From JBJMHZ01 sp045807125 (GTDB taxonomy: Bacteria > Actinomycetota > Actinomycetes > JAWWOL01), in assembly GCA_045807125.1 (NCBI GenBank), contig JBJMHZ010000005.1, positions 124,001 through 188,000 on the forward strand: a DNA stretch of 64,000 nucleotides, read 5' to 3'. The stretch's first letter is position 1. Each line of letters begins with the position of its first letter. A model generated the notes under the pieces. It made no database searches and was not told where the DNA came from. It saw nothing but the letters and a program-made list of their open reading frames with translations. Below, piece by piece: positions 25,264 to 34,251 of the stretch. The translations under genes were made by a program, and so were the position numbers.

Positions 25264-25293
25264 CCCGCTCTGCTCGCCTAGACTCGATCCCGC

Positions 25294-25374
25294 GCGAGAG
25301 TGGCGGAATGGCAGACGCGCCAGACTTAGGATCTGGTGCCCTCGGGCGTGCGGGTTCGACTCCCGCCTCTCGCA
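25294..25374 (+). tRNA. tRNA-Leu (anticodon UAG)
   Basis: Acceptor arms GCGAGAG (25294-25300) and CTCTCGC (25367-25373) pair perfectly. The anticodon stem CCAGA/TCTGG encloses loop CTTAGGA with anticodon TAG at 25327-25329. The long variable arm (TGCCCTCGGGCGT) and the T loop GGTTCGACTCC identify a class II tRNA-Leu. The 3' CCA is not encoded (ACCG follows). Confidence 0.97.
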
Positions 25375-25389
25375 CCGCTCCACCGCCCG

Positions 25390-25761
25390 TCAGAGGCCGG
25401 CCACGGCGTACACCACGAAGACGGCGATCGCCACCAGCAGCACGCCGGCGGTCACGAGGTCGATCCCCCGGCTGCGCGCCGGCAACGTGCCGGCCCTGAT
25501 CGCGCGGTCGGCGGCCCGGTGGTGCGCGTACCCGATGAGCAGCGTCGCGGTACCGAGGGCGAGCAGCGCCAGCCCGGCGACGGTGGCGCCCCGGCGATCG
25601 ACCGCCTGCGCCAGCACGACACCGGCGGCCTGCAGGCTGAGCGCCGTCCGCAGCCAGGCGAGGAAGGTGCGCTCGTTGGCCAGGACGAAGCGGACGTCGA
25701 CGTCCAGCCGGTCCTCGGTGGTGCGTGCCTCGTGGCCCGCGCCGCGCCCGCCCTCCGTCAC
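25390..25761 (-). CDS. DUF202 (YidH-type) small membrane protein
   Basis: This is a 123-residue protein with the family signature RFVLANERTFLAWLRTAL, followed by three hydrophobic segments. Function is unknown. Its GTG overlaps the TGA of the upstream gene (GTGA), so it is translationally coupled to the HNH-like protein and is the last gene of the HerA operon. Confidence 0.88.
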   Translation of the reverse strand: MTEGGRGAGHEARTTEDRLDVDVRFVLANERTFLAWLRTALSLQAAGVVLAQAVDRRGATVAGLALLALGTATLLIGYAHHRAADRAIRAGTLPARSRGIDLVTAGVLLVAIAVFVVYAVAGL

Positions 25762-27182
25762 GCGCCGTCGTTCTTGATCCGGTCGCGGTCCTCCTTGTTG
25801 CCGGTCGAACCGTTGATCGCCCGGTCGCGGGTCACCTGGTTGCCGTGGTCGTCGCGGTAGATGACCTGCCCGTTGGTCTTCTCGACGCTGTAGCCGGACT
25901 CGACGTGGAACTCCGGACTGTACCTGTTGGGGTTCATCGTCAGGGGCACCTTGTCGCCCTCCTTGAGCATCTCCGGCTTCTCGCGGGCGACGATCTCCTT
26001 GCCCTCGTCGTACGCCTGCTTGGCGTCGAGCGCGGCCCCGAAGATGCCCCCGATCTTGCCCAGGCCGTGCAGGATCTTGTCGGCGGCACCGCCGATCGCC
26101 TTGCCCAGGCCGCCCTCGCCCTTGGGCAGCTTCGGCGCCTCGCCGTGCGGTCCGCCCTTGGCCGCGGCGGCCTCCGCCCGCTCCATCTTGGCGGTCGCGC
26201 CCTCGGCCTTCGAGCCGATGACCTCACCGCGCTCGTTGACCGCCGGGCCCTTGGGCTCGGTGCGCGGCTCGGTCGCCTTGGGGTCGGCCGGCTTGGGGGC
26301 GTCGCCATCCGCGCCCCCCTTGCCGCCCGAACCGGAGTACGGCAGGCGCACCGTGTCGTCCGGCTTCAGGCCCATGCTGCCGTAGAGCTCCTTGTGGAGC
26401 ATCGACTCCAGGGTGCCCTTCTGCTGCGCGGTGAGGCCCTCGGTGTTGCGGATCGCCTTGGAGACCTCGTTGTAGAGCTCGCGCACGGTCATGTCCTTGC
26501 GGCCCGCCGCCACCATGTCGCGGCAGGCGGCCTTCCACTGGTTGTCCATCGCGCGGTGCGTATCGCGCGACAGCGTCGCCGTGACGGCATCGCCGCGGAC
26601 GTAGCCCTGCGTGTCGCGCAGCGCGGACGTGGGCGCCACGTGCGCGGAGTTGACCTCCTTGCCCGTGACGCCCTTCGCCGCGCGCACCTCCGGGGCGTGC
26701 TTGTGCTGCTGAGCCTCGATGTCGACCTTGACGCCCGCCCTCTTGGCGTCCTCCACCGCGTCGGCGTTGGAGAGCGGCTTGGCCTCGCCGCCCGTTCCCT
26801 TCGCCCCGTCGGCGCTGGCGGTGGGCTTCGCCTCGTTCCCGGCGGACTTGCCGGTGCCGCCGCTGTCGTTCGCCTGGCGGGTCGCCGGGCTCCCGTTGTC
26901 CGTCGGCCGGTTCTGGTTGGCCGCGCCCTTGCCCTCGTTGCCCGAAGCCTGCGGCTTGGCCTCGCCGCCCTTGCCGGCTTCGTTGGGCGGCGGCTCGTGC
27001 TGGTCCTTCGATGCCGGCTTGGAGTCCTTGCCACCGCCGCTGCCGCTACCGCTCTCCTGCGCCGACCCCGACTGCTGCGTGTCGGGCCTCTTCATCTCGG
27101 GCTTCTTCAGGTCCGGGCGCTCGCGCTCGGGCTGCTTGGACCGTTCCTGCTCCCGACGGGCTGTCGCCCTGTCACCAGGCAT
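25758..27182 (-). CDS. Lysine-rich multidomain protein with an HNH-like His motif (candidate effector)
   Basis: This is a 474-residue protein; GGAGGTG lies six bases before the ATG. Residues 1-150 are disordered and rich in Gly, Lys, Glu and Ser. Residues 160-285 form a compact domain with SAHVAPTSALRD (His181) and SRDTHRAMDNQWK (His209, Asp212, Trp215). I read this tentatively as an HNH/beta-beta-alpha-metal nuclease-like pattern seen in toxin domains; Asn and extra metal ligands are not verified. A second low-complexity linker is followed by a Gly-rich hydrophobic stretch (LHGLGKIGGIFGAAL) and a charged C-terminal domain. Use of lysine codons contrasts with its neighbours. It is located between the HerA ATPase and DUF202 genes. 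Function is unproven. Confidence 0.6.
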   Translation of the reverse strand: MPGDRATARREQERSKQPERERPDLKKPEMKRPDTQQSGSAQESGSGSGGGKDSKPASKDQHEPPPNEAGKGGEAKPQASGNEGKGAANQNRPTDNGSPATRQANDSGGTGKSAGNEAKPTASADGAKGTGGEAKPLSNADAVEDAKRAGVKVDIEAQQHKHAPEVRAAKGVTGKEVNSAHVAPTSALRDTQGYVRGDAVTATLSRDTHRAMDNQWKAACRDMVAAGRKDMTVRELYNEVSKAIRNTEGLTAQQKGTLESMLHKELYGSMGLKPDDTVRLPYSGSGGKGGADGDAPKPADPKATEPRTEPKGPAVNERGEVIGSKAEGATAKMERAEAAAAKGGPHGEAPKLPKGEGGLGKAIGGAADKILHGLGKIGGIFGAALDAKQAYDEGKEIVAREKPEMLKEGDKVPLTMNPNRYSPEFHVESGYSVEKTNGQVIYRDDHGNQVTRDRAINGSTGNKEDRDRIKNDGA

Positions 27183-27197
27183 GACGCACCTCCGCGC

Positions 27198-30100
27198 TCA
27201 CGCCGACCCCGACTCTCTCATCAGCTCGGCGAGCACCCGAGCCTGCGTCCGCGGATGGCTCCACGGCAGGCTCGCCATCATCTGCTGGCCGAAGCACAGC
27301 GCGACCCGACGCGCCGTCGCGGCGGCCGCATCGTCGCCGGTGGCCGCGTCGTCGGGGAACTCGACCGCGTGGTACGCGCCGTCCTGGCACACGCCCCACG
27401 TCCGGCTGGCCCGCTCCTCCGGGGTCTCGGCCGCCCTGGCCTCGCGCCACGCGTCGTCGAACTCGCGCGTCGCGACGACGCCCGCGACCACGTAGCGGCA
27501 CCGGCACGGCACCGGCTCGCCCGCCCAGATCTGCGCGCATCCCACGTACGGGCCCGGCCCGTCGCCCAGGCCCTGCCGGACGGCCGCGCGCAGCCGCTCG
27601 ACCGCCTCAGCGCCGCCTTGACCGGCGAGGCCGGCCACCAGCGCGCCGTGGACCGCGTCGCCCAGCTCGCCGGTCTCGGCGTACGTCCAGCCACCGAGCG
27701 CACCCAGCCACTGCGCCGTGCGCATGCCCGCGTGCAGCGCGACCCGGCCGTGCGCGTCCCGCGCGTCGACCCAGCGCGGCCGGCGCGCCTCGACCTGCAG
27801 CACGAGCTCGGGCGTCGTCCGGTCGAGCGACATCGGATCGTGCAGCGCGGACAGCACGATGCGGGCGACGGTGCGCCGTACGTCGGCGTCGTCGCTCAGC
27901 TCGCGGGCGAGCTCGCACGCGGCAGGCAGCGCGGCGCACGCGTCGTCGCAGTCCGGACCGGCGAGCGACAGCTCGGGCAGGTCGGCCGTGACGCCCAACC
28001 GGAGCATCTGCTCGCGCACCCGGTCGGCGGCGGGCCACGTCTGGCCCGGGCCGCCCTTCTCCCTCGGCACGTCGACGAGCAGCGGCGCGTCCTCGCCGTC
28101 GACGAACACCGCTGCACGCCCGACGCCGAGGCGCGCGAGCGACAGCTGTTGCCGCTCGTTCATCGCCATCGCGGCGGCGAGCGTCGAGCGGTCGTCACCG
28201 GCGACGATGCGGTGCGCGACCTTGAGGTTGGTGTTCTTCACCACGTCCGGCGCCAGCTTCGCGGGGATCTGCTCGACGACGACCACTCCCTCGCCGTACG
28301 CGCGAATCTCGGACAGCAGGTTGGTGAACGTCTCGACGGCCTTGCCCCGCACGTCCGACTCGCCCTCCTCGCGCCGGGCGCCGCCGCCGGGATTGGCGAG
28401 GAGCCGGTGGGCCTCCTCGATGACGAGCAGGTGCCGCAGCTCCGCGAGGTCGCCCGCGGCGCGCAGGTGCTCGACGAGGCGCACCATGAGCAGCGCCATC
28501 ACGAACGCCTTGTCGTCGTCGTCGCCCATGCCCTCCAGCTCGAGCACCGTCGGCTCGCGCAGGAGCGCAGCCATCGGGTACGAACGACGGCAATCGAGCA
28601 TGCGGCCCTTCCCGCCGGTGCGCAGGCTGTTCAGCCGCGTCGTCAGCGCCGCCCTGATGTCGGAGGTGATGCGCTCCTCGTAGCCGAGCCGGCCGGCGAC
28701 GTCGTCGACCTTGGCGACGAGGTCCGACAGCGTCGGGAAGGCGGCGGCCGGATCGGAGCGGGCGTCGAGGCGCCGGTTGGTGCCGGCGGTCACGTCCCAG
28801 CCGCGATCGACGTACACCTCGTGCAGGCACACCTCGAGCACCTGCGGCAACGGCGTCCACATGCCGAAGCTCACGCTGAACACCGAGCGCAGCAGGTCGA
28901 TGTGCACGGCGACCGGGATGCCGTCCGGCACCTCGAACGGGTTCAGGCGGAACGGCGCGACGCTCTCGTTGCCCAGCGTGAAGACGCGCAGCGACGGGCC
29001 GAGCGAGGGGTCGTCGAGCAGCGCGCGGTACTCCGTCTTCGCCGGCTCGAGCACGAGGAACGGCACGCCGGCGGCGACGGCCTGCTTCATCAGGTGGAAG
29101 ACGGTGTTGGTCTTGCCGGAGCCCGTCACGCCGGTTACGAAGGCATGCCTCGCGAGGGCACCGGTGCGCAGCCGGTACTCGACGTCGGTGCGCCGTCCCC
29201 GCTCCACGACGGTGCCGACGCCCACGGTCGCGGTGCCGTCGACGGCCGGCGGCACGGTGTCGAAGTCGGGCACCATCTCGACCGCGATGCCGTTGGTCTC
29301 GAACTGCGGGAAGTGCACGTAGGCGGCCAGCTGCTTCGAGCTCAGCAGCGTCTGGTGGCTGAACGGCCGGCGGTAGCGGCCCGGCGCTCCGTCGTTCTGC
29401 ACCGGGTACGGCATCGCCCACCGCGTGGCGAGCTCGGGCGCCTCGGCCCTGTCCCACACCCGCATCGGCTCCGGCTTCGACCGCTCCCCGGCGAAGACGC
29501 CGCGCCACACGCTGGCGAGCTGGTAGTAGCTGTCGCCGTCACCGAGCAGGTAGACCGCCGTGCGCCAGGCACCGGTCGCTTGCCCCTGCGCGAGCTCGTC
29601 GAGCGCCGACTTCAGCAGCTCGACGTAGTGCTCGGCGAGCGGGCTCGGCACCCCTGAGGTCTTCGACGCGGTCTCCGCGGAGCGCATCTCGTTGATGACG
29701 CGCAGGCGGACGTCGAGGGTGAACGACTCGTCGACCGGCTGGGCCAGCACCAGCGCCGACCAGCCGGTGCCGCCGAGCGCCCGGAAGAGCCGGTCCATCG
29801 GCAGTGCGCCGTCGACCGCCTCCGGCGCCTTCGCGGTCGGCACGCCGAGGACCATGCCGCCGAGCGGCCAGCGCGGCAGCGACGCGTCCTCCGCCGTCGT
29901 CGTCACGCTCGGGTACAGCGCCGCGAGCGCCGCCCGCAGCACCTCCTCGTTACCCGCGAGGGTCTCCTCGGAGCCGTGCTCGTCGAGCCACGTGCCGATG
30001 CGCACGCCGACGCGCCCCGGCTCGCCGCCCACGTGGAAGGCGACCGGGACCTGGTAGTTGTACAGCGCCGTCAGCAGGTCGGCGGAGAGCAATCGGAACG

Positions 30101-30275
30101 GAGCGGCGGTCACCGGCTCCTTGACCAGCCGGCCGATCGCCGTCACCCGCAGCAGGCGGCGCAACCGCGGCAGGGCGACGGTCGCCGGCGCGCCGAGATC
30201 GACGGCCGGCGGCGGGGAATCGGTGCGCTGCAGGTAGTCGAGGTCTCGCGTGGTGAGCTCGTCCGCGCCGGCCAT
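27198..30275 (-). CDS. HerA/FtsK-like ATPase
   Basis: This is a 1,025-residue protein. An N-terminal beta-rich region of about 370 residues precedes a HerA-type P-loop ATPase: Walker A VTGVTGSGKTN (Lys388), Walker B HLLVIEEAHRLL (about 615-622), and a later arginine/sensor region VAHRIVAGDDRSTLAAAM. The C-terminal 250 residues are a Cys/His-containing domain (CDDACAALPAAC, VPCRCRYVV) not seen in DNA-repair HerA. HerA-type proteins form hexameric rings that pump DNA or proteins. There is no NurA nuclease beside it; instead the partners are a zinc-ribbon membrane protein upstream (10 bp gap) and the HNH-like protein downstream (15 bp gap). Confidence 0.85.
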   Translation of the reverse strand: MAGADELTTRDLDYLQRTDSPPPAVDLGAPATVALPRLRRLLRVTAIGRLVKEPVTAAPFRLLSADLLTALYNYQVPVAFHVGGEPGRVGVRIGTWLDEHGSEETLAGNEEVLRAALAALYPSVTTTAEDASLPRWPLGGMVLGVPTAKAPEAVDGALPMDRLFRALGGTGWSALVLAQPVDESFTLDVRLRVINEMRSAETASKTSGVPSPLAEHYVELLKSALDELAQGQATGAWRTAVYLLGDGDSYYQLASVWRGVFAGERSKPEPMRVWDRAEAPELATRWAMPYPVQNDGAPGRYRRPFSHQTLLSSKQLAAYVHFPQFETNGIAVEMVPDFDTVPPAVDGTATVGVGTVVERGRRTDVEYRLRTGALARHAFVTGVTGSGKTNTVFHLMKQAVAAGVPFLVLEPAKTEYRALLDDPSLGPSLRVFTLGNESVAPFRLNPFEVPDGIPVAVHIDLLRSVFSVSFGMWTPLPQVLEVCLHEVYVDRGWDVTAGTNRRLDARSDPAAAFPTLSDLVAKVDDVAGRLGYEERITSDIRAALTTRLNSLRTGGKGRMLDCRRSYPMAALLREPTVLELEGMGDDDDKAFVMALLMVRLVEHLRAAGDLAELRHLLVIEEAHRLLANPGGGARREEGESDVRGKAVETFTNLLSEIRAYGEGVVVVEQIPAKLAPDVVKNTNLKVAHRIVAGDDRSTLAAAMAMNERQQLSLARLGVGRAAVFVDGEDAPLLVDVPREKGGPGQTWPAADRVREQMLRLGVTADLPELSLAGPDCDDACAALPAACELARELSDDADVRRTVARIVLSALHDPMSLDRTTPELVLQVEARRPRWVDARDAHGRVALHAGMRTAQWLGALGGWTYAETGELGDAVHGALVAGLAGQGGAEAVERLRAAVRQGLGDGPGPYVGCAQIWAGEPVPCRCRYVVAGVVATREFDDAWREARAAETPEERASRTWGVCQDGAYHAVEFPDDAATGDDAAAATARRVALCFGQQMMASLPWSHPRTQARVLAELMRESGSA

Positions 30276-30285
30276 CCCGTCGCCC

Positions 30286-30942
30286 CTACGAGGAGGTGAC
30301 GACGCTGACGATGATGCCGATGATGAAGACGCACACCGCGATGAAGACGACGATCGCGATGACCTTGACGGCCTTCGGGACGTCCTTCGCCCGCACGACC
30401 GCGCCGGTCGTGAGGTTCTCGACGCGATCCGACCGCAGCGTGCCGCCGTGCGCCTTGCCGTGGACGCGCACCCAGTCGCCGTCGCTGATCGAGCCGAGGA
30501 ACTTGTAGCCGCGCATCTCGACGGGGACGAGCTGCGTGCGGTTGCCGGACTCGTCGTACCGCTCGACGCGGAAGGACACGACCGTCAGGCTCTGGTTCTC
30601 GCCCATCGACTCGCTGCGCGACTGCACCCCGCGGACCTGGCCCTCGACCGCCCCAGAGGGCGGTGGCGCGACGGTGCGCGGCTCCTCGGCGGGCCGGGCC
30701 ACCGGCGCCGGCGCTGCCGGCTGGGGCTCGCGGTCGCCACGGTCGCCACGGTCACCGCCATCGCCGCGGTCGCCGCTGTCGAGCCGGAAGCCACCGCCCC
30801 CCGGCCGCCCGCCGGCGACCGGCTCCCGAGCATGGACGGCCGCGCCGGGGGCGTCGAGCGCGCTCCCGCAATGGGGGCAGAACCGGGCACCCGGGTCGAT
30901 AGTGGCCGAGCAGCGCGCGCAGACGAGCGTCGGATCTGGCAT
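30286..30942 (-). CDS. Zinc-ribbon, OB-like, C-terminally membrane-anchored protein
   Basis: This is a 218-residue protein. A zinc ribbon CARCSATIDPGARFCPHCG (residues 8-26) is followed by a disordered GDRGD-repeat linker and a beta-rich OB-like module (VEGQVRGVQSRSE, FRVERYDESGN, DGDWVRVHGKAHGGTL). A single C-terminal membrane helix (VKVIAIVVFIAVCVFIIGII) follows. It looks like an adaptor that would tether a partner to the inner face of the membrane. It is the first gene of the HerA operon. The ATG at 30942 is the only sensible start before the zinc ribbon. Confidence 0.75.
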   Translation of the reverse strand: MPDPTLVCARCSATIDPGARFCPHCGSALDAPGAAVHAREPVAGGRPGGGGFRLDSGDRGDGGDRGDRGDREPQPAAPAPVARPAEEPRTVAPPPSGAVEGQVRGVQSRSESMGENQSLTVVSFRVERYDESGNRTQLVPVEMRGYKFLGSISDGDWVRVHGKAHGGTLRSDRVENLTTGAVVRAKDVPKAVKVIAIVVFIAVCVFIIGIIVSVVTSS

Positions 30943-31023
30943 CGGCACGCTCTCAGGGTCGGAGCCGCGCGGCGCGGCGAGTGGGGCGCAGCGTAGCGCC
31001 CGGGCTGGGCGGCAGCCATCGGT

Positions 31024-31063
31024 ATCGCGAACAAGATCCCCACGAGATCGCGGACGAGATCCC
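31024..31063. repeat. 17-bp direct repeat between divergent genes
   Basis: ATCGCGAACAAGATCCC (31024-31040) and ATCGCGGACGAGATCCC (31047-31063) differ at two positions and are 23 bp apart. They lie between the HerA operon start (30942) and the DedA gene (31158), a position suited to a regulator site for either promoter. Confidence 0.5.
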
Positions 31064-31157
31064 AAGGCCGGCCGGTGACCGGCGGCTCGGTGCGGGAGAC
31101 TGGACGGGTGCCGCTCCTTCGACCCCGTCGCCCTGCCCGCCCGCCCGAGGCGCGGGA

Positions 31158-31790
31158 GTGAGCGGGTTCGTCGAGCAGCTGCTGCACGTCGACGCCGCGC
31201 TCATCTACGGCCTCGTCGCCCTCCTGGTCTTCGCCGAGGACGCGGTGTTCGTCGGCTTCCTCGTCCCGGGCGAGACCGCCGCCGTGCTCGGCGGCGTGGC
31301 CGCGAGCCGGGGGCAGGTGCACCTCGGACTGATGATCGCGGTGGTGGTCGCCGCGGCGATCATCGGCGACACCGTCGGGTACGAGGTCGGGCGGCTGCTC
31401 GGGCCGCGCATCCTGCGGGTGCAGCTGCTCGAGAAGCGGCGCAAGCGCCTCGAGGCCGCCCAGGACTTCCTGCGCCAGCGTGGCGGCTGGGCCGTGCTGC
31501 TCGGGCGGTTCGTCGCGTTCTTCCGGGCCGTCATGCCGGCGCTGGCCGGCACGTCGCGCATGCCGTACCGGCGGTTCTTGGTCTTCAACGCGGCCGGCGG
31601 CCTCATCTGGGGCGGCGGGTTCGTGCTGCTCGGCTACCTCGCCGGCAACTCCTACCACACCGTCGAGCGGGTGATCGGACGCGGCAGCGCCGTCGCGGTC
31701 GTCGCGCTCCTGCTCGTCGCGATCGCGGTCTGGCGGGTGCGCAAGCACCGCAGCGAGACGGCAGGCGGCGGGGCCGGCCGGCGCCGGTGA
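31158..31790 (+). CDS. DedA-family membrane protein
   Basis: This is a 210-residue protein with the DedA/SNARE-associated pattern: EDAVFVGFLVPGETAAVLGG, then GDTVGYEVGRLLG, then GRFVAFFRAVMPALAGTSRM with the conserved Arg residues, and several membrane helices. DedA proteins are linked to lipid-carrier recycling and membrane homeostasis. The start at GTG 31158 gives the usual length. It is followed after 59 bp by the sugar-nucleotide decarboxylase gene. Confidence 0.92.
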   Translation: MSGFVEQLLHVDAALIYGLVALLVFAEDAVFVGFLVPGETAAVLGGVAASRGQVHLGLMIAVVVAAAIIGDTVGYEVGRLLGPRILRVQLLEKRRKRLEAAQDFLRQRGGWAVLLGRFVAFFRAVMPALAGTSRMPYRRFLVFNAAGGLIWGGGFVLLGYLAGNSYHTVERVIGRGSAVAVVALLLVAIAVWRVRKHRSETAGGGAGRRR

Positions 31791-31849
31791 CAGCGCACTC
31801 ACCTCGCCGCTAGGTTGTGCGACGCACGATCAGGGGGCAGGAGCGCCTC

Positions 31850-32791
31850 ATGCGAAGATCGCGTGCGGTGGTCACCGGCGGCGCCGGCTTCCTCGGCTCG
31901 CACCTGTGCGAGCGGCTGCTCACCGACGGCTGGGAAGTCGTCTGCCTCGACGACTTCTGCACCGGCTCGCCGGACAACGTGGCGCACCTCTCCCAGCTGG
32001 GCCCGTTCCGGCTGCTGCGCTGCGACGTCACCGACTACGTGCATGTCGCGGGCGATGTCGACCTCGTCCTGCACTTCGCCTCGCCGGCGAGCCCGATCGA
32101 CTACCTCCAGCTGCCGATCGCCACCCTGAAGGTCGGCTCGCTCGGCACGCTGCACGCGCTCGGCCTGGCCCGCGAGAAGGGCGCCCGCTTCCTCCTCGCC
32201 TCCACGTCCGAGGTGTACGGCGACCCGCAGGTGCACCCGCAGCCGGAGAGCTACTGGGGCCACGTCAACCCGGTGGGCCCGCGAGGGGTGTACGACGAGG
32301 CCAAGCGCTTCGGCGAGGCCTGCGTGATGGCCTACCGCAAGACCCACGGCGTCGACACCGCGATCGTCCGCATCTTCAACACCTTCGGGCCGCGCATGCG
32401 GCCGAACGACGGCCGGGCGATCCCCACGTTCATCTCCCAGGCGCTGCGCGGCGAGCCGCTGACGGTGGCCGGCGACGGGTCGCAGACCCGGTCGGTCTGC
32501 TACGTCGACGACCTCGTCGAGGGCCTCGTGCGGCTGGTGCGCTCCGGCCATCCAGGGCCGATGAACATCGGCAACCCGCACGAGCTGTCGGTGCTCGAGA
32601 TCGCCGAGCTGGTGCGCGAGCTCACCGGCTCGAGCTCGCCGATCGCGCTCATCCCTCGCCCAGAGGACGACCCGATGGTCCGCCGGCCCGACATCTCGCT
32701 CGCCAAGGACGTGCTCGCCTGGGAGCCGCAGGTGCCGATCGAGGACGGCCTCAAGCGCACGATCACCTGGTTCGCCGACCACGCGACCTGA
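31850..32791 (+). CDS. UDP-glucuronate decarboxylase (UDP-xylose synthase) family SDR
   Basis: This is a 313-residue extended short-chain dehydrogenase: NAD motif GGAGFLGSH, active-site GVYDEAKR (Tyr-x3-Lys), and the UXS-specific stretch HPQPESYWGHVNPVGPRG. The reaction is UDP-glucuronate to UDP-xylose plus CO2. CAGGAG precedes the chosen ATG. It supplies pentose for cell-wall or exopolysaccharide glycans. A 4-epimerase (52041) is the other sugar-nucleotide enzyme in the window. Confidence 0.9.
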   Translation: MRRSRAVVTGGAGFLGSHLCERLLTDGWEVVCLDDFCTGSPDNVAHLSQLGPFRLLRCDVTDYVHVAGDVDLVLHFASPASPIDYLQLPIATLKVGSLGTLHALGLAREKGARFLLASTSEVYGDPQVHPQPESYWGHVNPVGPRGVYDEAKRFGEACVMAYRKTHGVDTAIVRIFNTFGPRMRPNDGRAIPTFISQALRGEPLTVAGDGSQTRSVCYVDDLVEGLVRLVRSGHPGPMNIGNPHELSVLEIAELVRELTGSSSPIALIPRPEDDPMVRRPDISLAKDVLAWEPQVPIEDGLKRTITWFADHAT

Positions 32792-32839
32792 CCGGCCCGG
32801 CAGCTGGCCCGGCCGCGACGCGAGCGTCGGCTCCGCGCC

Positions 32840-33466
32840 TCAGCGGTGCGCGGCAGCGCGGGCGAGCAGGTCGGTCACGACGGGGACGAGCGCGCGGAAC
32901 GCCTTGCCGCGGTGGCTGATCGCGTCCTTCTCGGCCGGCGACATCTCCGCCGTCGTCCGCGACTCGCCGTCGGGTGCGAAGATCGGGTCGTAGCCGAACC
33001 CGCCGCTGCCGCGCGGCTCGCGCACCAGCCGGCCCCTGACCACGCCCTCGACCACGCGCTCGCCCGCGCCCGGTACGACGGCCGCCGCCGCGCAGACGAA
33101 CGCGGCGCCGAGCCGCTCGTCCGGCACGTCGGCGAGCTGCGCCAGCACCAGCCGCAGGTTGGCCTCGTCGTCGCCGTGCCGGCCCGACCAGCGCGCCGAC
33201 AGCACGCCCGGCATCCCGGCCAGCGCGTCGACGGCGAGCCCGGAGTCGTCGGCGACCGCGGCCAGGCCGGTCGCCGACGCCACCGCCCTCGCCTTGAGCA
33301 ACGCGTTGTCGGCGAACGTCGCGCCGGTCTCGGCCACGTCGGGCAGGTCGGGGAACGCCTCCATGCCGACGAGCTCGATCACGGTCCCCGCCGCGCCGAG
33401 GATGCGCCGCAGCTCGGTCACCTTGGCCGGGTTGCGGGTGGCCAGCACGAGCCGCAGAGCGGGCAC
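32840..33466 (-). CDS. rdgB: dITP/XTP pyrophosphatase (RdgB/HAM1)
   Basis: This is a 208-residue protein with ATRNPAKVTELRRIL, the DDSGLAVDAL acid motif, RWSGRHGDDEAN, and GFGYDPIFAPDG. It removes deaminated purine nucleotides such as dITP and XTP. The GTG start lies two bases after the stop of rph, so the two are coupled, as in mycobacteria. Confidence 0.96.
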   Translation of the reverse strand: MPALRLVLATRNPAKVTELRRILGAAGTVIELVGMEAFPDLPDVAETGATFADNALLKARAVASATGLAAVADDSGLAVDALAGMPGVLSARWSGRHGDDEANLRLVLAQLADVPDERLGAAFVCAAAAVVPGAGERVVEGVVRGRLVREPRGSGGFGYDPIFAPDGESRTTAEMSPAEKDAISHRGKAFRALVPVVTDLLARAAAHR

Positions 33467-33468
33467 GG

Positions 33469-34224
33469 CTACATCCCGAGGTGCCCGGCGGCCCGCGGCA
33501 GCGGCGTGGCGAGCGCCTCGGCCTGCAGCCGGGTCAGGTGCGCGCAGCCGGCGGCGGCGAGGTCGAGCAGGCCGTCGAGCTCGGCCCGGCGAAACGGCGC
33601 GCCCTCGGCCGTGCCCTGCACCTCGACGAACGCGCCGTCGCCGGTGCACACCACGTTCATGTCCGTCTCGGCGCGCACGTCCTCCTCGTAGCACAGGTCG
33701 AGCCGCGGCTCGCCGTCCACGACGCCGACGCTGACCGCCGCGACCGACCGGACGAGCGGGTCGGCGCCGGACAGCGACCCGCGCCGGCGCAGCCAGTCCA
33801 CCGCGTCGGCCAGCGCGACGTACGCACCAGTGATGGCGGCCGTGCGGGTGCCGCCGTCGGCCTGGAGGACGTCGCAGTCCAGCACGATCGAGCTCTCGCC
33901 GAGGCGGGCCAGGTCGATGCTGGACCGCAGCGCCCGGCCGACCAGCCGGCTGATCTCATGGGTGCGGCCACCGATGCGGCCCTTGACCGACTCGCGGTCG
34001 CTCCGGTCGTGGGTCGCCCTCGGCAGCATCGCGTACTCCGCCGTCACCCAGCCGAGGCCGCTGCCCTTCCGCCAGCGCGGCACGCCTTCCGTGGCGCTCG
34101 CCGCGCAGAGGACCCGGGTGCGGCCGTACTCGACCAGCACGGAGCCTTCCGCGTGCTCGAGCCAGCCGCGGGTGATCGTCACCGCCCGCAGCTCGTCAGC
34201 GGCACGACCGTCCGGACGGGGCAC
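33469..34224 (-). CDS. rph: Ribonuclease PH
   Basis: This is a 251-residue protein of the expected length: RPDGRAADELRAVTITRGWLEHAEGS, then GWVTAEYAMLPRATHDRS, then RLVGRALRSSIDL, and the catalytic-region DCDVLQADGGTRTAAITG. It trims tRNA 3' ends phosphorolytically. GAGGAGGT lies seven bases before the GTG. It sits in the conserved block between the MBL-fold gene and rdgB. Confidence 0.97.
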   Translation of the reverse strand: MPRPDGRAADELRAVTITRGWLEHAEGSVLVEYGRTRVLCAASATEGVPRWRKGSGLGWVTAEYAMLPRATHDRSDRESVKGRIGGRTHEISRLVGRALRSSIDLARLGESSIVLDCDVLQADGGTRTAAITGAYVALADAVDWLRRRGSLSGADPLVRSVAAVSVGVVDGEPRLDLCYEEDVRAETDMNVVCTGDGAFVEVQGTAEGAPFRRAELDGLLDLAAAGCAHLTRLQAEALATPLPRAAGHLGM

Positions 34225-34251
34225 GGCTGGACCTCCTCGCTGCGGGACCGC

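Noticed and set aside
25294..30942. The HerA operon as a genomic island inserted at tRNA-Leu
   Set aside because: The operon abuts the tRNA gene, but I found no duplicated tRNA 3' end on the far side and no integrase, so insertion is not supported.
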